Source: Odiellus spinosus (Eukaryota; Arthropoda; Arachnida; Opiliones; Phalangiidae). From it: a DNA stretch of 64,000 bases. Below the pieces are notes generated by a model, which saw only the letters and a program-made list of their open reading frames with translations, was not told where the DNA came from and did not search any database. The stretch's first letter is position 1, and each line of letters starts with the position of its first letter. Below, one piece after another: positions 1 to 13,600 of this stretch. The translations under genes and the position numbers were made by a program. The stretch is taken from the NCBI GenBank assembly GCA_963920705.1, contig OY987231.1:7557424-7621423 (forward strand), given 5' to 3'.

Positions 1-3000
1 GTAGAACATGGTCGCGTCCTCAAAAGTTTGATCGTTAAACCAAATACAATTTGTCTCGGAGTAGCTTCTAAACATTCCGTATTTAGGATCCAAAATTCCT
101 CTTAAAAGTAGCATGAAGAATTCCTGGTAATGCAAGATTGAATATTTGAATTTACATGTAAATAGTTGGAACACAAAATACTATTATCTCCCCCCCCCCC
201 CCCCTCCTCATACTTTTCGAACTCCTCCTGCATCAACGGCGTCTTCTCCAGCAAATTGCACTTTTAATGGTTTCTTAAGATCAATGGAAGATTTGGACAT
301 GAGCTGCGTAAGACTATCTTCGACTAGTTTATCTCTATGGACGGTTAAGATTAAGTAGGGTTCGCTAGGCGTAACCGTGGGCAAGATTAGGCTGTAAACT
401 GTTTGATGAACAGCGCTACTAAAAGCCCGTTCCATCTGCCTCTCTGATTCTTTTTGTAGAATCAAAGTTTTCGCTTGAGCGTCAAACACAAAGGGAAAGT
501 CGCAAAGGAAATAATTCTGAAATATATATAAAAGGGTGCGTACTTATTACTGGTTGTATCAAAAGGGAAGCCTATTAAATCTAAAAGCCTAAGCGTTCAA
601 AAACCTAAGCCTTGGTGTGTCAAAAACCTAAAACTTGGAGTGTTAAAAACCTAAATATCTTGGTGTGTCAAAAAGCTAAGCCTTGGTGTGTCAAAAACTT
701 AAACATCTTGGTCTTGGTGTGTCAAAAAAATAAACCTCGGTGTGTCAAAAACCTATGCCTAAGCAGTGTTGGGCAATTCGCGAGTGACTTTGTACAGCCA
801 AGCCTGATCACTCGTGAGAAAGTTCGCGAATTTGCCCACCTCTGTGACTAAGTATGTCAAAAAAACCTAACCCTTGATCTATCAAAAAAAACCCTAAGCC
901 AACAAAGATTTTCCAGGAAAAAGGCCTCTAAAAAGAGGTATATAGTAGAAATGTAACAAACCCCTGGTCTTGGCGAATCTTCAGTTTCGAGCCACCTCAC
1001 GTAGTCTTCCCCAACGTCATATATTTCCGTTATTTTTGGGATGTAAAATTCCTGATAAGGCACTTTTTCATTGCTATCAATGTTGACCTTCAATATAAAT
1101 AATACATTTTTCAAAACTTAAGAAATTAAAAGGAAATTACGATTTCAATTCACCTTATTTAACATTTTTAGCACTCGCAAGAAATTATGAATTTGTTCCT
1201 TCCTTTCTAGTTTCTAAAATAAGTTAAAATAATAAGACAAGATTAAGTTTTAAACTGTTTCATAACAAAGTAGTTTATACCGTTGTTTGCGATACAGGAT
1301 CAGTTTTGGATATTATGTGTGAAACCCCTTTAATGAATATCTGAAATAGCCGTATTAATAATCGTCAAACAAGAGTATTGCATTCATGAATTACCATTAT
1401 TAAATTACGATAATATCGAGCTTCGAGTTCAGCCCACCATAATTCTGAATAGAAATTAAATTTAAACGATTGCAAAATTAACTTAAATATACTTCCTTAA
1501 TTTACCTAGAACTAAAGCTGGAGTTGCACCGAGAGCGAGTATAGATGCAGAGTAAGGCAAAACTAACTCCGTCAACCACTCAGAAGTATTGCGAAATGAA
1601 TGAGAGAAAGATATGGTTAGATAAATTCTCAAAGCTTCGCATTCCGGTGGCGAAGTTGGTAATTTTGGCATCAAATCTCTTAAACAACCATTGATCTGAA
1701 GAAATAATAAGAAACAATCTTTCAATTTAAAATTTGAAGAGATGAAAGTTCCTGATAATGAGTGGTTTTCTTAGGCTTAGTTTTTGACAGACAAATACTT
1801 AGCTTTTTGACAAGCAATGGCTTAGCTTTTTGACAGACAAAGGCTTAGCTTTTTGACAGACAAAGGCTTAGCTTTTTGACAGACAAAGGCTTAGCTTTTT
1901 GACAGCCAAAGGCTTAGCTTTTTGACAGCCAAAGGCTTAGCTTTTTGACAGCCAAAGGCTTAGCTTTTTGACAGTCAAAGGCTTAGCTTTTTGACAGTCA
2001 AAGGCTTAGCTTTTTGACAGCCAAAGGCTTAACTTTTTGACAGCCAAAGGCTTAGCTTTTTGACAGCCAAAGGCTTAGCTTTTTGACAGCCAAAGGCTTA
2101 GCTTTTTGACAGCCAAAGGCTTAGCTTTTTGACAGCCAAAGGCTTAGCTTTTTGACAGCCAAAGGCTTAGCTTTTTGACAGCCAAAGGCTTAGCTTTATG
2201 ACAGACAAAGGCCTAGCTTTTTACTCGTTGTTAAACTAGAAAACAAATTTTACTTGTTCTGAAAGTAGGCTTAACAATGGAATGGTTGATATCTTGCTGA
2301 TAACGACTCGCTGGCCAACTATCAAAAACAGGTGTGCCTACATAATTTGGAGCATTTCACTTTCAAAAAAAATTGTGTTTTGCGGGACACTCACTAACTA
2401 CAAGATGGGTTTTTCCATGTGTTCTTAGCTAGGCATGGCACCATGGGTTGAGCAGATCATTATGAAATTTGGCACACTTCCTGGTGTGCATAAAAAAGTA
2501 CGATTTTCAGATTTTCACGAGAAAATAATATAAAATAAATGTTTAGTAAGATTTAGTCCCCACCATTTCAATGTAATCATCGAAATATTTTTCAGTCCTG
2601 ACAAAAATAACAATAACTCACTTCCTTTAATGGGTATTCTCATGAAATTTTACACATTTAGGCAGTAAAAGACAAGGAATCAGAAAGTCATCTCGAAAAA
2701 CGTCTATATCTTTTAGGCCCTTTGTTAAAAAAATGTGGAAGGAAGAGTTATTTCTATTTTTGTATGGGCTGAAAAATATTTCGAGAACAATATTGAAATT
2801 GTGGTTGTTTACTCAAAACCTTGCCAAACATTTATTTATTATTATTTTCATACGAAAATCTGGAAATCGTAGTTTTTAAGCACACCAACAAGTGCGCCAA
2901 ATTTCATAATGATCGGCTGACACATAGTCGCATGCCTAGGTGAAACCACGAATGACACGGATATCAAATTTTTCATGGATCTTCGTTAAGCCTTTCCGAG

Positions 3001-6000
3001 TAAGTTAAAAATTGTTTTCTATTAGTAATTTTTTTTTTTAAGTAGATTAAGCCTATTTAAATGATAAAAAACGACTCGTTTATCAGGTAGTTGCATTTAC
3101 CCTTTAATAGTCAGTTTAGTAAAATTATATTACCAATTCAGGAACAGATAAATTTTTGGCATTTTCGATACAAGCGAAACATCGACTGACCACCTCAAAG
3201 TCGACTCCGCAGTTTTTTGACGTGCAACCAAAGTGTTTCAGATTTTGTTGTAGAAATGATCCGTTGAAACAAGCGACCGAAGAGAAAGTGGTTTCAATGT
3301 GACTAAAACATCCAAAAATTCACCAATTAAAATAAAATACTTTGTGAAATTTGAAGGTAATGTCAAACCTAATATAATCTAAAGGCACCGCGCCATCTTC
3401 GGGGATGTTTTGAAGCTCCTGGAGAACGCATTCTTGTATAGTAATAATTTGAGTATCCTCGGGTAGATATCGGAAATCTTGAGGTTGAATTAAGCTAGTT
3501 TGTTGACTGGATATGACAAAACTTTGATCTCCGCCACAAACGATCTTATGAATTATGAGAGCTTCGTCAATTTCATTTTCATCTAATCGTAAAATTAATA
3601 TAGGTCTTAGGGGTTGTATTTTTAACTATAGAATAGTTTCGAGTCTACCTTTAGAAACGTACGGGTCGCAATCCATTTTTTCTTCGCTTGTAACTTCAAT
3701 TTGACTGAATTGTCTTGAGAGGCGAGATATGGGTCGATACCAGGGTTTTTCGGTTAATCTCGCTTCTTTACTATGAGAAACCCATGGACCATTCACGAGA
3801 GTAGGGCTGGACAAATTTTTAATATGGCCAGTACCCAGCTGCCCGTTACCACCCAGCCCAAAGGCGTAGATTCGACCGCGAGTCGGAACGTACGCCAGAG
3901 TGTGACACCTGCAATTTGATTTTTTAAAAAAAATTAAAACTATAAAAAATATAAAAAGATACTAAAAAAATTCCCAGTACCTTCCGCAAGCTACTTGGGT
4001 GACAACTGTTCCCATCAGTTCAATAACTTGTCGGGGTAAAACTTCGTTACTTGTACTGCCATGCCCTAATTGACCGTACATTCCGGCACCAAAGGTAAAA
4101 ACTCCGCCAGACTATATAAATTAAATTTATTATGAATGAGTTTAAGAGACAGTTTAAGGCCCAATTTGTTGAGTGAGTATAACCCTTTCCTTGCTGGTTT
4201 GATTATCAACCATCAAAATTACTCGTTTTGTTTGAGAGTTATCAATACGAGTACTTGTTTTCTTGGAGAATTATCAATACGAGTACTCGTTTTCTTTGAG
4301 AATTATCAATACGAGTACTCGTTTTCTTTGAGATTTATCAATACGAGTACTCGTTTCCTTTGAGTATTATTGATGATAATTAGTTTTCTGTGTATCATGA
4401 ATACGAGTACTGATTTTCTTTAAGTATCATCAATATGAATACTCGTTTTCTTCGAGTGTTATTGATACAAGTATTAGTTTTTTTTACTATTATCGATACG
4501 AGTACTCTTTCTGTGTTATCACTAAGAGTACTCGTTTGAGTATTATCAATACAAGTACTCGTTTGACTGTTATCGATTAAGATATCAATTATTCATTTGA
4601 GCTTATCTAATGAAAATAATACTCTCCTAGCCAGCCTTAATTATTTTCAAAATAAAGAATATAGAATAAACTAACTCACGTTGGTTAAGGCGGCCGTATG
4701 ATCTTCTCCGCAACATAAATATTTTACTTTCTGTTGTTTTAAAGTTTTAATTAATGCTGGGTACTGTCTATCTTCATTGTGTCCGAGACCTAGTTGTCCA
4801 AAACTGTTTTTACCCCACGCGAAAATACTTCCAGATTTAGAAACACAGAGGCTATGGGAACCTCCTGCTGCAATTTGAGCAATTGGCAAAGTTTGGAGCG
4901 ATGATACTAAGCAAGGGGTAAATTCTGCGTCGTTTGTTTTACCAATTCCTAACTGGCCAAATTTATTGTGCCCCCAGGCGTACAATTGGCCAGCTTTTCG
5001 GGTGAATGTGAATTTAGTTTTATATTTCAATTATAATATATGATTTAAAGGGACCATGAAACGTGGGTTAGAGAATTTTGAGTAAAACTGTTTTTAGGGT
5101 AGAAAATAGCTTAGAAAAATGGATAATACATCAATTTTAGTAATAAATGAACCTACTTGGTGTCCAAAAGTGATTCCCAAAAAAAAAATATAGTTTTTGT
5201 TATGTTCAAATGTAATTCAATAGCCAATCACAGAACAGAGTTAATCACATGAGCTGAACTAGTTATCAAAAGGATCAGTTCCCTTTTACAAGATGGGTTT
5301 GTTGCCATGGTTACTCTCTGATAGAGAGAACCGAGAATCTTTAATTGGCTGACAACTCGTTTTTGATAATAGTTTCAAGAGTTGTTTAATTGAATTTGAT
5401 ATATATTGTTATTTTAAACTTCCAAATATTTGGAGATTTTTTCAAAAGGACTGGTCTAACTAAATTAAGAATAAGACATTTTGAAAACAGGTCTCCTGGT
5501 CCCTTTAAATAAAAACTCACTTTCTACAAGAGCAAGAGTGTGTCGCAACCCGCACGCTACTTGAATAACTTTATGACTAACTGCCAGAGATTTTACAATC
5601 CGAGGAGTGGATATTTGTTCATCCGATAATGAAAGTCCTAGTTGTCCCTGACTATTACATCCCCAAGTAAACAATTCACCATTTTCTGAGACAACGACAG
5701 TGTGATTTTCACCACAAGACGCTTGCCAAGCAGTGTGTGACGAGAATGAGGATACGTGTTCTTAATTTTAACCACCATTTAATCAAAATTAAGTTTTTAA
5801 TCCTAGAAAGATTAGACTTACCTAGCTTCTTCAGCGATAGAGCCCGTCCTAACTGTCCAAAATCATTGTTACCGCAGCTGTACACGGTACCGTCTTTAAG
5901 AAGGACAATGGTGTGGTATTTCCCGCTAGCAATATCTTGAACGTAACGGCTGCTAGGGAAAGTAGCTAATTTTTGTGGTTTAATCACAGAATCATGTTCA

Positions 6001-6074
6001 ACTCCACCAAGACCTAATTCTCCATTAGCAGTACTACCCCAACAGAAAATTGAGGCATCTACACCAATATCCAT
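1..6074 (-). CDS. HERC4: HERC4-type E3 ubiquitin ligase (RCC1 repeats + HECT), 3' end cut by window edge
   Basis: Fourteen coding exons read on the minus strand, all with GT-AG borders and matching phases: 5822-6074, 5521-5760, 4680-4993, 3981-4111, 3649-3908, 3369-3582, 3134-3302, 1506-1695, 1395-1444, 1281-1340, 1154-1213, 962-1087, 214-516 and 1-123 (831 codons). The first five exons encode about seven RCC1 blades (repeated G-QLG words such as GNNDFGQLG, GHNKFGQLG and FGLGGNGQLGTG). The middle exons match the HERC4 linker (PTSPPECEALRIYL, then LWWAELE). The last two exons enter the HECT domain (FPFVFDAQAK, DLKKPLKVQF, EDAVDAGGVRK, LDPKYGMFRS). HERC-family ligases transfer ubiquitin through a HECT cysteine, which lies beyond the window, as do roughly the last 220-230 residues of a ~1,050-residue protein. 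The start at 6074 (MDIGVD) sits just after an acceptor-like TTGTAG, so a short upstream 5'-UTR exon (possible donor at 6316) is likely. The acceptor chosen for exon 2 (5760) is inferred from phase. Confidence 0.96.
517..961. repeat. Degenerate short tandem repeat in a HERC4 intron
   Basis: About 555-900 of this intron is made of loosely repeated words of the form GTGTCAAAAACCTAAGCCTT in roughly 20-30 bp steps, with drifting spacing. A different, more GC-rich piece at 763-845 (containing two mirrored GCGA words) interrupts it. The repeat has no coding sense in any frame. The unit shares the AAGGCTTAG/CTAAGCCTT word with the array at 1771-2222, so the two may have a common origin. Confidence 0.7.
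1771..2222. repeat. 23-bp minisatellite, about 20 copies, HERC4 intron
   Basis: The unit GGCTTAGCTTTTTGACAGCC plus AAA repeats head to tail about 20 times. The first copies read GACAGAC, most read GACAGCC, and two adjacent ones read GACAGTC, which shows local homogenisation. The array ends about 40 bp before a foldback element at 2261, whose terminal words also contain GGCTTAAC. Confidence 0.95.
2261..2998. mobile_element. Foldback (MITE-like) element in HERC4 intron
   Basis: This is a ~740-bp inverted repeat. The left end starts GAAAGTAGGCTTAAC and the right end is the reverse complement of GAAAGGCTTAACGAAG. Internally, GATCATTATGAAATTTGGC at 2455-2473 is mirrored exactly at 2896-2914, and CGAAATATTTTTCAG at about 2580 is mirrored at about 2780. 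It has no ORF and looks like a non-autonomous DNA transposon. The terminal words recur at 9586-10038. I could not fix a target-site duplication. Confidence 0.75.
4205..4575. repeat. ~32-bp degenerate minisatellite in HERC4 intron
   Basis: About a dozen imperfect copies of a unit built from CGAGTACTCGTTTTCTTTGA followed by a TATCAATA-type spacer. Each unit carries the 10-bp palindrome CGAGTACTCG or a decayed form. The same palindrome recurs three times at about 10,890-10,960 inside the last intron of the CDP-diacylglycerol synthase gene. Confidence 0.85.
5049..5504. mobile_element. TTAA-flanked MITE in HERC4 intron 2
   Basis: A 456-bp segment is bounded by TTAA on both sides (5045-5048 and 5505-5508). 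Its ends are AGGGACCA and TGGTCCCT. TTAA target duplication with short AGGG/CCCT ends is the piggyBac pattern. It contains no ORF, so it is non-autonomous. It accounts for most of the difference between this ~527-nt intron and the gene's usual 66-72 nt introns. Confidence 0.7.
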
Positions 6075-7704
<1,630 letters not shown>

Positions 7705-7783
7705 TGAAATAACATCATTCAAAGTCATTTTCTTTCAGAAAATTATGTATAAATTTGTTTTAATATTTGAATTTTTTGCGATT

Positions 7784-7789
7784 AATAAA
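7784..7789 (+). terminator. PCNA polyadenylation signal
   Basis: A canonical AATAAA lies 80 bp after the PCNA stop codon and is followed by a T-rich stretch. It is the first such hexamer downstream, implying a short 3'-UTR. Confidence 0.75.
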
Positions 7790-7829
7790 CTTTTTTATAA
7801 ACATAGAGAAGTTTAAACATTATTTTGAC

Positions 7830-10643
7830 TTTTTTAAAGGGGCCTGGTTGTAAAATAACTGCAGGGATGGGGCCAAGTTTATAATTTGGTTGATTCTTGC
7901 TAGTTTTTTACCTCATAATGATGTGAATTATAACTAAGTATACTCTTTAAAGTTCTTTTAATGAGTAAAAGCCCTGTTACCATCAATGAAAAGACTAGAA
8001 TAATTACTTTACTGGCACACTATATGGAGAAATTTTGAGTTAACTAATGAACGTATGTTTATTAGTCCATAACCATTGATATTCGGTGGGGAATTGGTTA
8101 ATGGACTTCTGGGCATATCGTTTACCTCTTTTAAAGCAATCCAATCTTCATTTCTAATGAAACCTGAAATTATTTCAGACCCACTCTCGCCAGGGGCGAA
8201 TTAATGGGGGCAGAGGGGGTACCTGGGCGCTAGCCAAATGAGGGCGCCCAAGAAATCTGGTGATACCCAGATTATTATTTTACTAAATTTAGGAAAACTT
8301 GACGTTAGATATTGAGTTTGAAATGATTTCTGGGTGTGAAGATATTGTTTTCCCCCAAGTGAAGGCGTGATGAATGTTAGATTTTCGAACTAGGGGTCCC
8401 GTATAATTTCTGCCCCCCGGGTGCCAAATCACTTAATCCATCTTGCACTCTCGGCTGATATTATAATCATTGTTATAATTCTCTGAAGATTTCAAATAAA
8501 ATGTCAAACATGATTTAAATATAAAAAGGTCTTTATTTCTTCCATATTTTAATACAAGGTATCGAATATTGCGATCATAATCTCAAAAAACCTTTTTTTT
8601 TTTGTTCACAACTGTTAAGCACCCCCTGATCTAATATTAAATATAATATATCACTTTACACGGTACATTAAATGGGGTTTATATCTTTACGAATCAATGA
8701 TGAACGTCAAACTATAGTCTCGCGCAGAATTTATCAAATTAATCAAGAAACTTAACGAGAAAACACGAATTTTATCAGATTTAAATTTAAAACTATAAAC
8801 CAACTCTAGCTAGATATTATCGTAACATTTAAGTGTTATTTAATAATAAAGAGCGTACGTGTCTTAATAATGGCGGGCAAAGTAAAGAATTCTTAGAGAA
8901 CGAACCGCCATTCAATCAACGTTAATTTTTGACTAGCTGCGTCTGAGAAATCAAATGTGACTTTTTTTGTTAAAATAAGTAACATACCAGCTCGCTTAAA
9001 ATTTAAAATCTAAAGGCTCAACTATCCCAAATTACATTAAAACAAACTAATTAGAGATCAATTATGAAAATTTAAAAGTATTTTTTTTTTATTTTTCACA
9101 CCGGCTCATAAATAATTTTTAAATTTAACCCGATTTAACTCTTAAAATACACGGCAAATTTATATCGTAGTTTAGCGCAAAAATATTGAAGTTATTTTGC
9201 GAAATCAAAATAGTTGAATAATTATTAAAAGTTTAAAACCGTATTACGTAAAATTTTCGATAAATTCAATTTAAAAGTAAAAACTGTGGCATGAAATTTA
9301 AATTTGTACTAAAACCAAAAAAAGAACAATATATTTCTTTTAAAAATGAAAATAATCTTAATATTCTTCAATTGGAATTATAGAAAGTTATTTTTTATCG
9401 AAAAAAAAAAAATAAATAAAAACCAACAATAAACTTCTCCGGAATGTCACAATTAATTTAGGGCTTAAAAATGGAGAATGCAAGTTTCCTAACTACACGT
9501 GATTTTCCCCAATTAAATTGGCCTAATCTAATAGCAATAAAAATTAGATATAAATTAAGTTACAAATCAATTTTTAACTTATTAGGAAAGTAGGCTTAAC
9601 AAGGATCAAAGACTGTAAATGAGTCTTCAGCCAGATACGTTAAGCCTTTGATAGGTTTTATTGACGAGATTGGCTGTGAACTAGATAATGGCAAAAATAT
9701 CAAACTCCCCATGGATCTATGTTAAGCGTTGTCAAAGCTTAACAAGGATCAAAGACTTGAAAATCTCGTTAATGATTCTCCAGCAAATTACGCGAGAAGC
9801 GCGGGTTTTCTTTTCTGAAAGTTTAAAACTAGGCTTAAATCTATAGTTGGCCACAGACTTCCCATGGATCTCCGTTAAGCCTTGTTAAGGCTTAACAAAG
9901 ATCAAATTAGACTAATATCTCGTCGTTAAAGAGTGTGCTTTTTTTCTTTGTTTCAAACTAGGCTTAAGTTTCGTTGACCAGAGACTTGTTAATGACAAGA
10001 TATAAAACTCCCTGTGGATCCTTGTTAAGCCTACTTTCAGAGTAACAAAAAAATTGATTTTCATCTTAATATTAGTTATTTTTTTTTCCGTAGCACATTA
10101 GGCTTATTTAAAAGATAGATATAAGATAAAAAGTCACTCATCAATAATTGCATTCTCCATTTAAAACAAAGTTTTTTTTTACGGTTTACATTAATTTTCT
10201 TCACTCCTTTCAGTTTTGTTTCATGTTTTCCCCCCTTCTTAAAAATACATCTATGGGGCATTATATTATTATTTTGACGAAGAACAACGATATTGGCACA
10301 ATAACAACTCGTTTAAAATTTAAAAAGGACCACCCCTAATGCAATATAAATAAATTAACCCTAAGAAGATTTTAATTTTGGGTAATATTGATAATATAGA
10401 GACGAAAATATGGATTAGAGGTTTACCGGGATTAGTTAGCGGGGATGCTATTAATTTCAACTACATTTACGAGTTATTATCGTTAATGCTTTCATTTTAT
10501 TTTTGTTAATATTAATAATTATATATGTAGTTTTAAAACTATAGTTCGAACGCCGCTCGCTACGAAATTTACTACCACTTACAGGACTTAAGTGAATTTT
10601 AACATATTTAAGGGATAAACGTTTTGCCGAAAAATCTTAAATC
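7830..10643. other. Intergenic/3'-UTR interval between PCNA and CDP-DAG synthase
   Basis: No coding exon is recognisable. 8160-8460 is a GC-richer patch with runs of G and C (for example GGGGGCAGAGGGGG and GCCCCCCGGG) that looks like an old repeat fragment. On the minus strand, AATAAA signals occur at 10496-10501 and near 8530, so the CdsA 3'-UTR could end after about 140 nt or run past 2 kb. The interval also holds the foldback trimer at 9586-10038. The remainder is AT-rich without visible structure. Confidence 0.5.
9586..10038. mobile_element. Head-to-tail trimer of a ~150-bp inverted-repeat element
   Basis: The block begins GAAAGTAGGCTTAACAAGG and ends with its mirror CTTGTTAAGCCTACTTTC. 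Two internal back-to-back junctions, near 9725-9745 (GTTAAGCGTTGTCAAAGCTT) and 9875-9895 (GTTAAGCCTTGTTAAGGCTT), divide it into three units. Each unit opens with CTTAACAA-GATCAAA and closes with GATC--GTTAAGC. The ends match the foldback at 2261-2998, so this is the same family in tandem. There is no ORF. Confidence 0.75.
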
Positions 10644-13600
10644 TTAGCGAATTAAACCCCTCGCGAATAACGAATCGTTTAAAGAGTGTAGAATTTGTAT
10701 TTGTTGATCAGCCTTCAAGAGATAAACTTGTTGCAGTAATTTCTGAGGATTCGGGGCTCTGCAACATAATAATGCCACATAAATTCAGGCTGAAATTGTA
10801 TTGCTATTTCCTTATTGGTAGCTATTCCCTTATTGACAGGGAAGAGAATTCTTTTGAAAACAGTTAATTGGGCCTTGGCAGGTTTATCAAGCACTCAATT
10901 CGGTTCATCGAGTACTCGATTCGGTTCATCGAGTACCGATTTTTTGTTTGTTTACCGAGTACTCATTTTATACTCCATAAATATATTGAAAAACAATAGA
11001 ATACTTCACCTAATAAAACTGTGGATGTATACGTTGACAAACGTGGCCATCAAGTATTGACAGTCGAATCTGTCAACGATTCCACCATGACCAGGTATAA
11101 TATCCCCGAAATCTTTGACTTTGAAAGCTCGTTTGAAACCGCTAGCGAAGAAACCGCCAAAAGGTCCAATAATCGAGCTGAAGAGTGATAATGACAAGGA
11201 ATGAAACATAAATGGATAGAGGTTCAACGTCTTTGGTAGTCCAATCTAAAAAGAAAGGGATCAAAATATCGGCGATAGATTAACGATACTGGGCTACAAA
11301 ATCTTACAATTCCGCAGAAAACTTGAATAGAAGTTGGAAAGCTGTATTCCTGTAACTGGAACAAGGGTGATGGAGAGCAATCCAGTGACATTGTCCCCAA
11401 TTCCTCAGAATATTCCAACGGACAAACGAAGTACTTGAAATTGCACATGAAATGCGATATCAACATTCCAAAGACGACGGTGGAAAATCCTCCGCCGATA
11501 AAACCTTCCCACGTTTTTTTTGGCGAGAGTTTAATCAAGGGAGTTTTTCCGAAGAAAAATCCAAAGATGTATGCCATGATATCGTTACAAATAATCATAG
11601 ATACGGGAACGATGAACCAAATCAAGCCTTCGAATAAGTTTTGCATGATTAGGTACGATTGTGTCACCACAATTAAAAGAGTCACGTGGGTCCAAGCAAA
11701 CTGAAAAAAACAAATAAAAGTTGCTCGCAATTACAACAAGCAGACATGTCGTTTTTGTCTCAAAATATCCAACAAGACTTGGGATTTTGGTAGAAATTTC
11801 AGGGAATTTTGATAGGGATTTTGGATTTTGGATCGAGATTTTGGATTTTGGATCGAGATTTTGGGTTTTGGATCGAGATTTTGGGTTTTGGATCGAGATT
11901 TTGGGTTTTGGATCGAGATTTTGGGTTTTGGATCGAGATTTTGGGTTTTGGATCGAGATTTTGGGTTTTGGATCGAGATTTTGGGTTTTGGATCGAGATT
12001 TTGGGTTTTGGATCGAGATTTTGGGTTTTGGATCGAGATTTTGGGTTTTGGATCGAGATTTTGGGTTTTGGATCGAGATTTTGGGTTTTGGATCGAGATT
12101 TTGGGTTTTGGATCGAGATTTTGGGTTTTGGATCGAGATTTTGGGTTTTGGATCGAGATTTTGGGTTTTGGATCGAGATTTTGGGTTTTGGATCGAGATT
12201 TTGGGTTTTGGATCGAGATTTTGGGTTTTGGATCGAGATTTTGGGTTTTGGATCGAGATTTTGGGTTTTGGATCGAGATTTTGGGTTTTGGATCGAGATT
12301 TTGGGTTTTGGATCGAGATTTTGGGTTTTGGATCGAGATTTTGGGTTTTGGATCGAGATTTTGGGTTTTGGATCGAGATTTTGGGTTTTGGATCGAGATT
12401 TTGGGTTTTGGATCGAGATTTTGGGTTTTGGATCGAGATTTTGGGTTTTGGATCGAGATTTTGGGTTTTGGATCGAGATTTTGGGTTTTGGATCGAGATT
12501 TTGGGTTTTGGATCGAGATTTTGGGTTTTGGATCGAGATTTTGGGTTTTGGATCGAGATTTTGGGTTTTGGATCGAGATTTTGGGTTTTGGATCGAGATT
12601 TTGGGTTTTGGATCGAGATTTTGGGTTATGGATCGAGATTTTGGGTTTTGGATAAAGATTTTGGGTTATGGATCGAGATTTTGGGTTATGGATCGAGATT
12701 TTGGGTTATGGATCGAGATTTTGGGTTATGGATCGAGATTTTGGGTTATGGATCGAGATTTTGGGTTATGGATCGAGATTTTGGGTTTTGGATCGAGATT
12801 TTGGGTTTTGGATCGAGATTTTGGGTTTTGGATCGAGATTTTGGGTTTTGGATCGAGATTTTGGGTTTTGGATCGAGATTTTGGGTTTTGGATCGAGATT
12901 TTGGGTTTTGGATCGAGATTTTGGGTTTTGGATCGAGATTTTGGGTTTTGGATCGAGATTTTGGGTTTTGGATCGAGATTTTGGGTTTTGGATCGAGATT
13001 TTGGGTTTTGGATCGAGATTTTGGGTTTTGGATCGAGATTTTGGGTTTTGGATAAAGATTTTGGGTTTTGGATAAAGATTTTGGGTTTTGGATAAAGATT
13101 TTGGGTTTTGGATAAAGATTTTGGGTTTTGGATAAAGATTTTGGGTTTTGGATAGAGATTTTGGGTTTTGGATAGAGATTTTGGGTTTTGGATAGAGATT
13201 TTGGGTTTTGGATAGAGATTTTGGGTTTTGGATAGAGATTTTGGGTTTTGGATCGAGATTTTGGGTTTTGGATCGAGATTTTGGGTTTTGGATCGAGATT
13301 TTGGGTTTTGGATCGAGATTTTGGGTTTTGGATCGAGATTTTGGGTTTTGGATCGAGATTTTGGGTTTTGGATCGAGATTTTGGGTTTTGGATCGAGATT
13401 TTGGGTTTTGGATCGAGATTTTGGGTTTTGGATCGAGATTTTGGGTTTTGGATCGAGATTTTGGGTTTTGGATCGAGATTTTGGGTTTTGGATCGAGATT
13501 TTGGGTTTTGGATCGAGATTTTGGGTTTTGGATCGAGATTTTGGGTTTTGGATCGAGATTTTGGGTTTTGGATCGAGATTTTGGGTTTTGGATCGAGATT

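Noticed and set aside
1771-2222. CRISPR-like appearance of regularly repeated 23-mers
   Set aside because: There are no spacers: units are directly adjacent and the setting is a eukaryotic intron.
11721-13055. 444-codon and other long open frames over the 20-bp array ([20 protein letters not shown] repeats)
   Set aside because: A stop-free 20-bp unit is open in all three frames by arithmetic. The frames start in an intron and all read the same 20-residue cycle, and they close only where GATAAAG or GATAGAG variants occur.
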